Source: Pseudomonadota bacterium
GTDB lineage: Bacteria; Pseudomonadota; Gammaproteobacteria; Xanthomonadales; Rhodanobacteraceae
Assembly: GCA_021792975.1 (NCBI GenBank)
Contig: JAJYTR010000001.1
Location: 1 to 64,000 of the forward strand
Reading direction: 5' to 3'
Length of the DNA: 64,000 bases
Shown: positions 34,548 through 44,984 of the stretch, in pieces
Position numbering within the stretch: position 1 is the first letter of the stretch
Layout of the letters: every line of letters begins with the position of its first letter
Made by a program: the position numbers and the translations under genes
Notes under the pieces: generated by a model
Seen by the model: only the letters and a program-made list of their open reading frames with translations
Databases searched by the model: none
What the model was told of the DNA's origin: nothing

Positions 34548-35645
34548 TCACGCCGCGAGGCCGCCGTACGCCGCGTCGCTGGCCTCGATGGTAGCGCCAC
34601 CGAGGCAGATCTCGCCGCGGTAGAACACCAGCGCCTGGCCCGGGGCCGGGGCACGCTGCGGCCGTTCGAAGCGCACGCTGCAGCCCGCTGCGTCCAGGGT
34701 CACCTCGCAGTCCTGCGCGGGCTGCCGGTAACGCACCTGGGCCTGGGCCCGGAAACGCTGCGCCGGCGCGCGGCCGGCAACCCAGCTGGCCGTACCGGTG
34801 CGTACATGACGCGCGTCCAGCCAGTGTGCCGCGTCGCCCTGCGCCACGATCAGGGTATTGCTCCGCACGTCCTTGCCGACGACGTACCAGGCGCCGCCTG
34901 CCGCGCCGCGCACGCCGCCCAGTTGCAGCCCCTCCCGCTGGCCGAGCGTGAAGTACAGCGCGCCGGGATGCTCACCCAGGCGCCGTCCGCGCGTGTCCAC
35001 GATGGGACCGGGCTGCGCCGGCAGATACTGCGAGAGAAAACCGCGGAAATCGCGTTCCCCGATGAAGCAGATGCCGGTGGAATCCTTCTTGGCCTGGGTG
35101 GCCAGACCCCGCCGCCTCGCCAGCGCGCGCACTTCGCTCTTGCGCATTCCACCCAGCGGGAAGCTCGTGCGTGCCAGTTCGCGCTGACCCAGCAGGTGCA
35201 GAAAATAGCTCTGGTCCTTGCCGGGATCCACGCCGCGCAGCAGCCGGAATCCGTCATCGCCTTCCTGCACGCGTGCGTAGTGCCCGGTGGCGATACCTTC
35301 GGCCCCCAGCGCCAGCGCCGCATCGAGGAAGGCCTTGAACTTGATTTCGCGGTTGCACAGCACGTCGGGATTGGGGGTGCGTCCGCGCGCGTATTCGTCG
35401 AGGAAATGCCGGAACACCGTGCGCAGGTAGTCGTCGGCGAAGTCGCGTACATGGAAGCGCAGACCCAGCTGGCCGGCGACCGCCACCGCGTCGCGCCGGT
35501 CGGCCTCGGCGCGGCAGTGCGGGTCGTCGTCGTCACCGCGCCAGTTGCGCATGTGGATGGCCTCCACCGCGTGGCCGGCCTGCTGCAGCAGCAGCGCCGC
35601 CACCGAGGAGTCCACCCCGCCGGAAAGGCCGATCGCGATGCGCAT
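34548..35645 (-). CDS. mnmA: tRNA-specific 2-thiouridylase MnmA
   Basis: '[35 protein letters not shown]', '[20 protein letters not shown]', 'ATGHYAR'. Confidence 0.97.
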   Translation of the reverse strand: MRIAIGLSGGVDSSVAALLLQQAGHAVEAIHMRNWRGDDDDPHCRAEADRRDAVAVAGQLGLRFHVRDFADDYLRTVFRHFLDEYARGRTPNPDVLCNREIKFKAFLDAALALGAEGIATGHYARVQEGDDGFRLLRGVDPGKDQSYFLHLLGQRELARTSFPLGGMRKSEVRALARRRGLATQAKKDSTGICFIGERDFRGFLSQYLPAQPGPIVDTRGRRLGEHPGALYFTLGQREGLQLGGVRGAAGGAWYVVGKDVRSNTLIVAQGDAAHWLDARHVRTGTASWVAGRAPAQRFRAQAQVRYRQPAQDCEVTLDAAGCSVRFERPQRAPAPGQALVFYRGEICLGGATIEASDAAYGGLAA

Positions 35646-35646
35646 C

Positions 35647-36129
35647 TCAGCTGCCGCGGCCGCGTGCCAGCGGCGCGATGCTCCGCAGCGGCAGGCGCTG
35701 TCCGCCCAGCCAGGCATCGATGCTGGCCAGCACCAGCGGCGTGCGCAGCCGCGGCGCCTGGGCGGCGATTTCGCCGCGGCTCAGCCACAGCGCGCGCACG
35801 ATGCCCGCATCCAGCGGACGACGCGGGTCATGCCGCAGTGCCTCGGCCGAAAAGGCGAAGCGCAGCGTGGTGTCTCCATGCCGCGGGTTGATCCAGGGCA
35901 TGACGCCGATGAAATGCAGCGGCCGCACGTGCCAGCCGGTTTCCTCCAGCGTTTCGCGGACCATGGCGGCGGCCAGATCCTCGCCGGATTCCAGGTGGCC
36001 TGCGGGCTGGTTCAGACACAACTGCTGCTGCACATTTTCTTCCACCATCAGAAACCGGTCCCGGCACGCCACCACGGCGGCGACGGTGACCCGCGGGCGC
36101 CAGACCTGGGTGGTTTCCTCGTGCGGCAT
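35647..36129 (-). CDS. nudJ: NUDIX hydrolase (NudJ-like)
   Basis: Nudix box '[23 protein letters not shown]'; immediately upstream of mnmA. Confidence 0.9.
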   Translation of the reverse strand: MPHEETTQVWRPRVTVAAVVACRDRFLMVEENVQQQLCLNQPAGHLESGEDLAAAMVRETLEETGWHVRPLHFIGVMPWINPRHGDTTLRFAFSAEALRHDPRRPLDAGIVRALWLSRGEIAAQAPRLRTPLVLASIDAWLGGQRLPLRSIAPLARGRGS

Positions 36130-36279
36130 TGCAATCCTCCGGAGCGGCCGCATTCTGCCATCGTTGCCCGGCGCCTCCATGGGTGACCCCGCCCGCCGCG
36201 GGCGATTCCGCCGGCCCGTGCCGGTGGCAGACTAGACCCGGGCCGCGCCTGCCGATCCGGCTTGCCAGGATCTCCGACC

Positions 36280-36615
36280 ATGTCCGCCGAACTGCCACGT
36301 CCTGAATCCGAGCCCGAACACGAGCACGGACTGGCGCTGGAAACCGCCAAGCCCGAGCTGCAGCGGCCCTCCATGTTCCAGGTGGTGCTGCTGAACGACG
36401 ATTACACGCCGATGGAGTTCGTGGTCGAGGTGCTGCGGGTGTTCTTCGGCATGCACCAGGAACGCGCGGTGCAGGTGATGCTGCACGTGCACCACCGCGG
36501 CAAGGGGGTGTGCGGCGTGTTCACGCGCGAGGTGGCCGAGACCAAGGTCAACCAGGTGAACGAGTACGCGCGCACACACCAGCACCCGTTACTGTGCGAT
36601 ATGGAAAAGCTCTAA
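36280..36615 (+). CDS. clpS: ATP-dependent Clp protease adaptor ClpS
   Basis: '[58 protein letters not shown]'. Confidence 0.97.
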   Translation: MSAELPRPESEPEHEHGLALETAKPELQRPSMFQVVLLNDDYTPMEFVVEVLRVFFGMHQERAVQVMLHVHHRGKGVCGVFTREVAETKVNQVNEYARTHQHPLLCDMEKL

Positions 36616-36655
36616 GCTGCCCCCAGATCGCCGGCAACTCCACGAGGTCACTCCC

Positions 36656-38926
36656 ATGTTCAGCAAGGATCTCGAACTCACCATCGGCCAATGCTACAAG
36701 GACGCCCGCGAGCACCGTCATGAATTCATGACGGTCGAGCATCTGCTCCTGGCCCTGCTGGGCAATGCGGCGGCCACCGCAGCCCTGCGCGCCTGCGGCG
36801 CCGAGCTGGGCAAGCTCGAACACGAGCTGCGCGAGGTCATCGCGCAGACCGTGCCGGTACTGCCGCCCGACGACGAACGCGACACCCAGCCCACGCTGGG
36901 CTTCCAGCGCGTGCTGCAGCGCGCGGTCTATCACGTGCAGTCGTCGGGCCGCAAAGAGGTGACCGGCGCCAACGTCCTGGTGGCCATTTTCGGCGAGAAG
37001 GATTCGCACGCGGTGTATTTCCTCAATCAGCAGGAAGTCACCCGGCTGGACGTGGTCAACTACATCTCGCACGGCATCGCCAAGCTGGAGTCGGAGGGTG
37101 CTGCCGGCGCGCAGCAGAGCGAGCGCGAGCAAGATGAGAGCGGGGAGGGCAAGTCCAACCCGCTGCACGAGTTCGCGCTCAACCTCAACGAGCAGGCGCG
37201 GCAGGGCAAGATCGATCCGCTGATCGGCCGCGGCGTGGAGATCGAGCGCACCATCCACGTGCTGTGCCGCCGGCGCAAGAACAATCCGCTGTACGTGGGC
37301 GAAGCCGGCGTCGGCAAGACCGCGCTGGCCGAGGGCCTGGCACGGCGCATCGTCGAGGGCGAGGTGCCGGAAATCCTCAAGGACACCACGGTCTGGGCGC
37401 TCGATCTCGGCGCGCTGGTGGCCGGCACCAAGTATCGCGGCGACTTCGAGAAACGCCTGAAGGGCGTGATCGCGCAGTTGCGCAAGGATCCCAAGGCGAT
37501 CCTGTTCATCGACGAGATCCACACCATCATCGGCGCCGGTTCGGCTTCGGGAGGCACCATGGATGCCTCGAACCTGATCAAGCCGGTGCTGGCCTCGGGC
37601 GAACTCCGGTGCATCGGTTCGACCACGTTCCAGGAATACCGCGGTGTGTTCGAGAAGGACCGCGCGCTGGCGCGGCGTTTCCAGAAGATCGACGTGCCGG
37701 AGCCCTCGCTCGCCGAGAGCGTGGAGATCCTGCAGGGCCTCAAGAGCCGCTTCGAGGCGCACCACAGCGTCGAGTACACCACCGAGGCCCTGAAAGCGGC
37801 CGTCGACCTTTCGGTGCGGCATCTGCCCGACCGCCTGTTGCCGGACAAGGCCATCGACGTCATCGACGAGGCCGGTGCACGCCAGCGTCTGCTGCCGCCG
37901 GAATCGCGCAGTGCGCGTGTGGACGTGTCCGACATCGAGTACATCATCGCGCGCATGGCGCGCATTCCGCAGAAACAGGTTTCCGCATCCGACCGCGACG
38001 TTCTGCGCAACCTGGACCGCAATCTCAAGATGGTGGTGTTCGGCCAGGACGAGGCCATCGACACCCTCACCGCGGCCATCAAGATGGCGCGCTCCGGCCT
38101 GGGCAATCCGCAGAAGCCGATCGGGTGCTTTCTGCTGGCCGGTCCCACCGGCGTCGGCAAGACCGAGGTGACCCGCCAGCTGGCCATGCAGCTCGGCATC
38201 GAGCTGATCCGTTTCGACATGTCCGAATACATGGAGGGGCATTCGGTCAGCCGCCTGATCGGGGCACCGCCCGGCTATGTGGGTTTCGACCAGGGCGGCC
38301 TGCTCACCGAGGCGGTGGTCAAGCATCCGCACTGCGTGGTGCTGCTGGACGAGATCGAAAAGGCCCACCCCGACGTGTTCAACATCCTGCTGCAGGTAAT
38401 GGATCGCGGTGCGCTCACCGACACCAACGGGCGCGAGGCGAATTTCAAGAATGTGATCCTGGTGATGACCACCAACGCCGGCGCCACGCTGGCGGCGAGG
38501 CGCAGCATCGGTTTCATCGAACAGAACCATGCCGGCGACGCGATGGAGGTGATCCGCCGTACCTTCAGCCCGGAATTCCGCAACCGGCTCGACGCGACCG
38601 TGCAGTTCGGCGCACTGGGCATCGACCACATCCTGCGCGTGGTGGACAAGTTCCTGATCGAGCTGGAGGCGCAGCTCAACGAGAAGCAGGTCAGCCTCAA
38701 CGTCGACGCCGATGCACGGCGCTGGCTGGCCGAACACGGATTCGACCCGCAGATGGGTGCGCGGCCGATGGCGCGCGTGATTCAGGAGCAGGTCAAGCGG
38801 CCTCTGGCCGACGAACTGCTGTTCGGCAAGCTGGCCAACGGTGGCCGTGTCACCTTGCGGGTGCTGGGCGGCAAGCTGGTCACCGAGGTCGAATCCAGCG
38901 CGCCGGTGGCGGAAACCGTGGGCTGA
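36656..38926 (+). CDS. clpA: ATP-dependent Clp protease ATP-binding subunit ClpA
   Basis: Two AAA+ modules: GEAGVGKTALAEGLA and GPTGVGKTEVTRQLA; adjacent to clpS. Confidence 0.98.
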   Translation: MFSKDLELTIGQCYKDAREHRHEFMTVEHLLLALLGNAAATAALRACGAELGKLEHELREVIAQTVPVLPPDDERDTQPTLGFQRVLQRAVYHVQSSGRKEVTGANVLVAIFGEKDSHAVYFLNQQEVTRLDVVNYISHGIAKLESEGAAGAQQSEREQDESGEGKSNPLHEFALNLNEQARQGKIDPLIGRGVEIERTIHVLCRRRKNNPLYVGEAGVGKTALAEGLARRIVEGEVPEILKDTTVWALDLGALVAGTKYRGDFEKRLKGVIAQLRKDPKAILFIDEIHTIIGAGSASGGTMDASNLIKPVLASGELRCIGSTTFQEYRGVFEKDRALARRFQKIDVPEPSLAESVEILQGLKSRFEAHHSVEYTTEALKAAVDLSVRHLPDRLLPDKAIDVIDEAGARQRLLPPESRSARVDVSDIEYIIARMARIPQKQVSASDRDVLRNLDRNLKMVVFGQDEAIDTLTAAIKMARSGLGNPQKPIGCFLLAGPTGVGKTEVTRQLAMQLGIELIRFDMSEYMEGHSVSRLIGAPPGYVGFDQGGLLTEAVVKHPHCVVLLDEIEKAHPDVFNILLQVMDRGALTDTNGREANFKNVILVMTTNAGATLAARRSIGFIEQNHAGDAMEVIRRTFSPEFRNRLDATVQFGALGIDHILRVVDKFLIELEAQLNEKQVSLNVDADARRWLAEHGFDPQMGARPMARVIQEQVKRPLADELLFGKLANGGRVTLRVLGGKLVTEVESSAPVAETVG

Positions 38927-39120
38927 GCGGCGGCCCCGGGGCCGGTGCGGCGGAGTGGGCGGCAGGGGGGATCGCCATCCTGCTGGCGCGCGGCGCCGAA
39001 TCGGGGCGGGCTGCGATCGCGTTGCGCGGAATTGCATCGGCAGGACGCCGCCGGGTCCCGCGCCGTATCCCGCACCGGCGGGCGCATCCGCTGCCTGCGC
39101 GGGACGATGCCTTCCCGGCG

Positions 39121-39339
39121 TCACTTCATGCGGTAGGTGATGCGTGCCTTGGTGAGATCGTAGGGCGTCATTTCCACCTTGACCTTGTCGCCGGTGAGAA
39201 TGCGGATGTAGTTCTTGCGCATGCGCCCGGAAATGTGTGCGGTCACGATGTGACCGTTTTCCAGTTGCACGCGGAACATGGTGTTGGGCAGGGTTTCGGC
39301 GACCGTGCCTTCCATTTCGATGACGTCGTCTTTGGCCAT
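39121..39339 (-). CDS. infA: Translation initiation factor IF-1
   Basis: [72 protein letters not shown]. Confidence 0.97.
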   Translation of the reverse strand: MAKDDVIEMEGTVAETLPNTMFRVQLENGHIVTAHISGRMRKNYIRILTGDKVKVEMTPYDLTKARITYRMK

Positions 39340-39464
39340 GTACGGGGCGCTTGCGCGGCGCGTGGCCGCTCGGATTCGCCATTGTGCCATGCGGCGCGCG
39401 ACGGCGATACCGCCGGGCCGCCCGTTTGCGCCGCCGCGCGGAGGGGCAGTCCCCGGCGAAACAT

Positions 39465-39726
39465 TTATTGGATGCGCGCATGCATTTTTGCCTCGATGCG
39501 CGCGCATCGGCGCGGGCGGAAAGCCCGGCCCGGCCTGCAGGTACACCTCGTCCACGCCCAGCTCGACCCGTCCTGCGATGCCGGGACGCTGGAAATGCAA
39601 CCGCATCCCTTCCCGGCGCGTGGCCACGCCGCAGCCTGCATGCAGTTCGCCGGAAATCCGCTCCAGCACGGCGCGTGGCTGCGCGGCCTGGAGCATGCGA
39701 TGCCGGCGGATGGTGATGCGCGGCAT
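39465..39726 (-). pseudogene. Frameshifted PHA granule-type small protein gene (polyhydroxyalkanoic acid system family)
   Basis: [74 protein letters not shown] in one frame, then [11 protein letters not shown] in another; shift at GATGCGCGCGCATCG. Confidence 0.65.
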
Positions 39727-39781
39727 GCGCACAGCAGGGCGGGCGGCACCTGCTGCTAGAGTCGCCCGCAGGAGTGAAACG

Positions 39782-40555
39782 ATGCGCATCGCCGTCCTGT
39801 TTCCGGAACCATCCGAATTCAGCCGCAGTACCGCCGAGGTGAGCCTGGGCAGCGGCGAAAGCGACGACCTGAAACTGCAGGCGGCGGGCGTGCTTGCCGG
39901 GCACGCGCGCATCCGCCACGACGCCCGCGGCTATGTGCTCGAAGTCGGCACCGGCGGCGGCGTCACCCACGTCAATGCGCGTCCGGTACGCCAGCGGGCG
40001 CTCCTGCACCCCGGCGACCACGTGAGCCTCGGGACAGCGCAGATCCTGCTGCTGGGCGAGCATGTGCGCGAGGCGTGCACACCTGAAACACGCCCCGATG
40101 CCGTCCTGCAGCCCGGTGCGCTGGCGCTGCGTGGGGTATCCGGCGCGCGCAGCGGGGCCGTGCTGGTGGTCGCGCCGACGCTCGAACTGGGCCCCGACGG
40201 GCTGCCCTGCGCGGCCTGCGAAGGCGCGCCGCATGTCGTCCTCATGAGCGTTGCGGGACGTCCCGCGCTGAGAACCGTGGGCCTGTCGCCGGAGGACTGG
40301 CCGCGCATCAACGGACATCCGGTGGCGAGCGTCTGGCTGCAGGACGGCGACCAGATCGCCATCGGCGGGCAGCGTTACCTGCTCGACGCACCGGCGGATG
40401 CGGCGCGCGGCGATTCCGCGCGCCTCTCCATGGTCCCTCCGGAGGCCGCCCAGCCCGAGGACACCGCCGGCTCGCGCCGCGAAGTGCGGTGGCTGCTGCT
40501 GACCGCCGCGGCCATCGCGCTGATCATGGTCATGCTGCTGGCCCTGCGCCACTGA
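39782..40555 (+). CDS. FHA-like domain protein with C-terminal transmembrane helix
   Basis: '[55 protein letters not shown]'; C-terminal hydrophobic '[21 protein letters not shown]'. Confidence 0.75.
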   Translation: MRIAVLFPEPSEFSRSTAEVSLGSGESDDLKLQAAGVLAGHARIRHDARGYVLEVGTGGGVTHVNARPVRQRALLHPGDHVSLGTAQILLLGEHVREACTPETRPDAVLQPGALALRGVSGARSGAVLVVAPTLELGPDGLPCAACEGAPHVVLMSVAGRPALRTVGLSPEDWPRINGHPVASVWLQDGDQIAIGGQRYLLDAPADAARGDSARLSMVPPEAAQPEDTAGSRREVRWLLLTAAAIALIMVMLLALRH

Positions 40556-40573
40556 CTGACCGGAGATGACCCC

Positions 40574-41662
40574 ATGAGCCGCACCTGGAATTTCGCCGCC
40601 GGCCCCGCCGCGATACCCGAGCCGGTTCTGCGTCAGGCGCAGGCCGAACTGCTGGAATGGCGCGATGCGCGCGCCTCGGTCATGGAGATTTCCCATCGTG
40701 GCCGCGCCTTCACCGCGCTGGCCGCGGAGATCGAAGCCGACCTGCGTGCGCTGGCCGGCATCCCGGCGCATTACCGCATCCTGTTCCTGCAGGGCGGAGC
40801 CACACTGCAGTTCGCCCTGCTGGCGATGAATCTCGCACGGCCGGACCAGCACGCGGACTATGTGCTGACCGGCCACTGGAGCGAGAAGGCCGCGCGCGAG
40901 GCGCGCCCCTACGTCGATGTGCGCATCGCCGCCGACGCGCGTGAATCCGGGTACACCGCGCTGCCGTCGCGGGCGGACTGGCGGCTGCATTCCGATGCTG
41001 CCTATGTGCACTACACGCCGAACGAGACCATCCACGGGATCGAGTTCCACGACGTGCCCGAAGTGGATGCCGTGCCGCTGGTGGCCGACTTCTCCTCGAG
41101 CATCCTCTCCGAACCACTGCCGGTACCGCGCTTCGGCATGATCTACGCCGGCGCGCAGAAGAACATCGGACCCGCCGGCCTGACCCTGGTGATCGTGCGC
41201 GAGGATCTGCTGCAGCGCGCCGAGAAGCGGCCGATGGCAGGCATCCTGCGCTACGCCGAGCACGCGGCCCACGAGTCCATGCTCAACACACCCAATACCT
41301 TCGGCTGGTACCTGGCCGGACTGACGTTCAAGTGGATCGCGCTGCAGGGCGGGCTGGCGGCGATAGGCGAGCGCAATGCACGCAAGGCGGACAGCCTCTA
41401 CGACGCCATCGACGGTTCGGGCGGCTTCTACACCAATCCGGTGCAGGCGGCCGCGCGTTCGCGCATGAACGTGCCCTTCTTCCTGCACGACCCGGCGCTG
41501 GAACCCGCTTTCCTGCGCGAATCCGAGCAGGCGGGCCTGCTCGCGCTGAAGGGGCACCGCGCCCTGGGCGGCCTGCGCGCCTCGCTCTACAACGCCATGC
41601 CCCAGGAGGGCGTGGACGCGCTGGTGGCCTTCATGCGCGATTTCCAGCAGCGCCACGGTTGA
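40574..41662 (+). CDS. serC: Phosphoserine aminotransferase
   Basis: [46 protein letters not shown]-lysine region '[22 protein letters not shown]'. Confidence 0.97.
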   Translation: MSRTWNFAAGPAAIPEPVLRQAQAELLEWRDARASVMEISHRGRAFTALAAEIEADLRALAGIPAHYRILFLQGGATLQFALLAMNLARPDQHADYVLTGHWSEKAAREARPYVDVRIAADARESGYTALPSRADWRLHSDAAYVHYTPNETIHGIEFHDVPEVDAVPLVADFSSSILSEPLPVPRFGMIYAGAQKNIGPAGLTLVIVREDLLQRAEKRPMAGILRYAEHAAHESMLNTPNTFGWYLAGLTFKWIALQGGLAAIGERNARKADSLYDAIDGSGGFYTNPVQAAARSRMNVPFFLHDPALEPAFLRESEQAGLLALKGHRALGGLRASLYNAMPQEGVDALVAFMRDFQQRHG

Positions 41663-41713
41663 ATCGGCGCCGCGCTTCGCGCAGGATGCGGGTTCTTGCC
41701 GCGATGCACCATC

Positions 41714-42835
41714 ATGGCCTCCGATCCCGATCCCGAATCCGCTCCCGCCACGCCGCCGAACGCCAGCCTCGCGCAGGCGCGCGAGCGCATCGATGCCATC
41801 GACCGCGAACTGCAGGCGCTGATCGCCGAGCGCGCGCGCTGGGCGCAGCAGGTGGGCCGCGCCAAGGGGCCGCTGCAGGCGGCCGTGGACTACTACCGCC
41901 CCGAGCGCGAGGCGCAGGTGCTGCGCATGGTGGTCGATCGCAACGGCGGCCCCCTGTCCGATGCCGAACTGGTGCGGCTGTTCCGCGAGATCATGTCGGC
42001 CTGCCTGGCGCAGCAGCAACCCCTGCGCATCGGTTATCTGGGGCCGGAGGGAACCTTCAGCCAGCAGGCCGCGCAGAAGCACTTCGGCCACAGTGCGCAT
42101 CTGCTGCCGCTGGCCAGCGTCGACGAGGTGTTCCAGGAGGTCGAGACCGGCCGTGCCGACTTCGGCATCGTCCCGGTGGAGAATTCCGGCGAGGGCACGC
42201 TGCAGTCGACGCTGGACATGTTCCTCACCTCGCCGCTGAAGATCTGCGGCGAGGTCGAGCTGCGCGTGCGCCAGTACCTGCTGTCGCGCGGCGGCCGGCT
42301 GGAGGACATCGAGCGCGTGTACGGCCATCCGCAGTCGCTGGCGCAGTGCAAGGTGTGGCTGCGCCAGCATCTGCCGACCAGCGCGCGCGTGCCGGTATCC
42401 AGCAATGCCGAGGGCGCCCGCCGTGCCCGCCTGGCCGACGATGCCGCGGCCATCGCCAGCGAGACCGCCGCGCACTTCTACGGTCTGCGCGTGGTGGCCG
42501 GTCCGATCGAGGACCGCGCCGACAACACGACGCGCTTCCTGGTGCTGGGACGGGAGCTGTTCCCCGCCACCGGTCACGACCGCACCTCGCTGCTGGTGTC
42601 GGTGAAGGACCAGCCCGGCGCACTGTTCAACGCCCTGCGTCCCTTCGCCGACCACGGCGTCAGCATGAATCGCATCGAGTCGCGTCCGGCGCACACCGGC
42701 CTCTGGCAGTATGCGTTCTTCATCGACTTGCTGGGCCACGTGGACGATCCGCCCATGCGCGCCGCACTGGACGGGCTGGCGCCGCATGCGGCCGAAATCA
42801 GGGTGCTGGGGTCCTACCCGGTGGCGATTCCGTGA
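41714..42835 (+). CDS. pheA: Bifunctional chorismate mutase/prephenate dehydratase
   Basis: Chorismate mutase N-terminus; 'YLGPEGTFSQQAA', 'GIVPVENSGEGTLQSTLDMF', ACT domain 'FADHGVSMNRIESRPA'. Confidence 0.96.
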   Translation: MASDPDPESAPATPPNASLAQARERIDAIDRELQALIAERARWAQQVGRAKGPLQAAVDYYRPEREAQVLRMVVDRNGGPLSDAELVRLFREIMSACLAQQQPLRIGYLGPEGTFSQQAAQKHFGHSAHLLPLASVDEVFQEVETGRADFGIVPVENSGEGTLQSTLDMFLTSPLKICGEVELRVRQYLLSRGGRLEDIERVYGHPQSLAQCKVWLRQHLPTSARVPVSSNAEGARRARLADDAAAIASETAAHFYGLRVVAGPIEDRADNTTRFLVLGRELFPATGHDRTSLLVSVKDQPGALFNALRPFADHGVSMNRIESRPAHTGLWQYAFFIDLLGHVDDPPMRAALDGLAPHAAEIRVLGSYPVAIP

Positions 42836-44181
42836 GTGCCGCCGCAACCGGTCGGGACGGCGCAGCGGCAACCCGCCGCGACTGGGTCGTGCACCCGGCC
42901 CGTGCGCCGCTGGCGGGCACGCTGGCGGTTCCGGGCGACAAGTCGGTTTCGCATCGCGCGCTGATGCTGGCCGCGCTGGCGGAGGGAACCAGCACCCTGG
43001 AGGGTTTTCTGGAAGGCGAGGATACCTGCGCCACCGCACGTATCCTGCAGCAGTTGGGCGTGCGCGTGGAAACGCCGGAACCGGGCATGCGTGTGGTGTA
43101 CGGCGCCGGGCTGCACGGGCTGCGTGCCAGCGCCGCGCCGCTGGACTGCGGCAACGCCGGTACCGGCATGCGCCTGCTGGCCGGCCTGCTGTCGGGGCAG
43201 CGTTTCGACAGTGTGCTGACCGGCGATGACTCGCTGTCCCGGCGCCCGATGGGCCGTGTCATCGAGCCGCTGGCGGCGATGGGGGCGCGGATCGACAGCC
43301 GTCAGGGCCTGCCGCCGCTGTTCATCCACGGCGATCAGTCCCTGCGCGGTACGCGCCTGCGGACGGCGGTGGCCAGCGCGCAGGTGAAGTCGGCCATCCT
43401 GCTGGCCGGGCTGTACGCCGAGGGCGAAACCGAGGTGACCGAGCCGCAGCCCACGCGCGATTACACCGAACGCATGCTGGAGGCCTTCGGCTGGCCGGTG
43501 CGGTACGGCCCGGGCTGGGCGAAGCTGGACGGCGGCCATGCACTGCGGGCACGGACGGTGCGGGTGCCCGCCGACTTCTCTTCGGCGGCGTTTTTCATCG
43601 TGGCGGCCAGCCTGGTGCCGGGCAGCGAACTGCGGCTACGGGGCGTCGGCCTGAATCCACGACGTACCGGACTGCTCGAGGTGCTGCGCGCGATGGGTGC
43701 CGACATCAGGCTGCACTCGCGCCGGGAGGAGGGGGGCGAGCCGGTCGCCGACCTCCGCGTGCGGCATGCGCCGCTGCATGGGATCGAAGTGCCGTTGCGG
43801 CACGTGCCGGACATGATCGACGAGTTTCCCGTCCTGTTCGTCGCGGCGGCGCTGGCGACGGGCCGCACCGTGGTGCGTGGTGCGGCGGAACTGCGCGTCA
43901 AGGAATCGGACCGCATCGCCGTGATGGCGCGCGCGCTGGCGGAGCTGGGCGTGCCGATCGAGGAGACCGCCGAAGGCGCCGTCATCGAAGGCGGCGGAGA
44001 ACTGCGCGGCGGCTGCGTGGACAGCCGCGGCGATCACCGCTGCGCGATGAGCCTGGCGGTTGCGGCGCTGCGCGCTGCGCAGCCGGTGCGCGTGAGCGAC
44101 TGCGCCAACGTGGCCACCTCGTTCCCGGGTTTCGAAACGCAGGCGCGTGCGGCAGGCATGGTAGTGGAGACTGCCGCGTGA
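42832..44181 (+). CDS. aroA: 3-phosphoshikimate 1-carboxyvinyltransferase (EPSP synthase)
   Basis: GTG start overlapping pheA stop; 'VPGDKSVSHRALMLAALAEG', 'GNAGTGMRLLAGLL'. Confidence 0.96.
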   Translation: MSAAATGRDGAAATRRDWVVHPARAPLAGTLAVPGDKSVSHRALMLAALAEGTSTLEGFLEGEDTCATARILQQLGVRVETPEPGMRVVYGAGLHGLRASAAPLDCGNAGTGMRLLAGLLSGQRFDSVLTGDDSLSRRPMGRVIEPLAAMGARIDSRQGLPPLFIHGDQSLRGTRLRTAVASAQVKSAILLAGLYAEGETEVTEPQPTRDYTERMLEAFGWPVRYGPGWAKLDGGHALRARTVRVPADFSSAAFFIVAASLVPGSELRLRGVGLNPRRTGLLEVLRAMGADIRLHSRREEGGEPVADLRVRHAPLHGIEVPLRHVPDMIDEFPVLFVAAALATGRTVVRGAAELRVKESDRIAVMARALAELGVPIEETAEGAVIEGGGELRGGCVDSRGDHRCAMSLAVAALRAAQPVRVSDCANVATSFPGFETQARAAGMVVETAA

Positions 44182-44951
44182 GCCGCACCGCACCGTTCAT
44201 CGTGGTCATCCCGGCGCGCTACGGCTCGACGCGACTGCCCGGCAAGCCATTGCGGCTGCTGGGCGGCCAGCCGCTGATCCGTCGGGTGGCGATGCGGGCG
44301 CTGGAGCTGGGTGCCGCGGAGGTCGTGCTGGCCACCGACGACGCGCGTATCGCCGCCGCGGTCGAAGGCCTGGACCTGCGCGTGGTGATGACCAGGCGCG
44401 ATCATGCCTCCGGCAGCGACCGCCTGGCCGAATGCGCGCAACGCTGCGCGTGGGAGGACCAGCGCATCGTGGTCAACCTGCAGGGCGACGAACCGTTCGT
44501 GCCGGCCGGCGCCGTGCACGACGTGGTGGCGGCCCTGGCCGCGGACACGGCGCCCATGGCCACGCTGGCCGCGCCGCTGGTCTCGGCCACGGAATGGTTC
44601 GATCCCGGCGTGGTGAAGGTGGTGTGCGACACGCAGGGACGGGCGCTGTATTTCAGCCGCGCGCCGCTGCCGTGGGCACGCGACGCCCTGGCGCAGGGTC
44701 GCGGAACGCTGCCTGCCGGTGTGCCGTTGCTGCGGCACATCGGTCTGTACGCCTACCGCGCGGGCTTTCTGCGCCGGTTCGCCGGCCTGCCGTCCACGCC
44801 GCTCGAGCGCGCCGAGGCGCTCGAGCAGCTGCGCGCGCTCGAGCATGGCCATGCCATCCGGGTGGCGATCGCCACCTCGGCATTCCCGCCGGGCATCGAT
44901 ACGCCCGAGGATCTGACGCGTGCCGAGGCCTTTCTGGCCGCCGCCGGTTGA
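44178..44951 (+). CDS. kdsB: 3-deoxy-manno-octulosonate cytidylyltransferase
   Basis: GTG start overlapping aroA stop; 'FIVVIPARYGSTRLPGKPLRLLGGQPLI', 'VNLQGDEPFV'. Confidence 0.96.
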   Translation: MSRTAPFIVVIPARYGSTRLPGKPLRLLGGQPLIRRVAMRALELGAAEVVLATDDARIAAAVEGLDLRVVMTRRDHASGSDRLAECAQRCAWEDQRIVVNLQGDEPFVPAGAVHDVVAALAADTAPMATLAAPLVSATEWFDPGVVKVVCDTQGRALYFSRAPLPWARDALAQGRGTLPAGVPLLRHIGLYAYRAGFLRRFAGLPSTPLERAEALEQLRALEHGHAIRVAIATSAFPPGIDTPEDLTRAEAFLAAAG

Positions 44952-44984
44952 GCTCTGCTGCGGCGGTCCCGACAGCGCATTACC

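Noticed and set aside
36548-43039. 2163-aa minus-strand ORF
   Set aside because: Antisense to clpA, serC, pheA and aroA; high-GC third-position shadow ORF rich in H/R/Q/A with no recognisable domain
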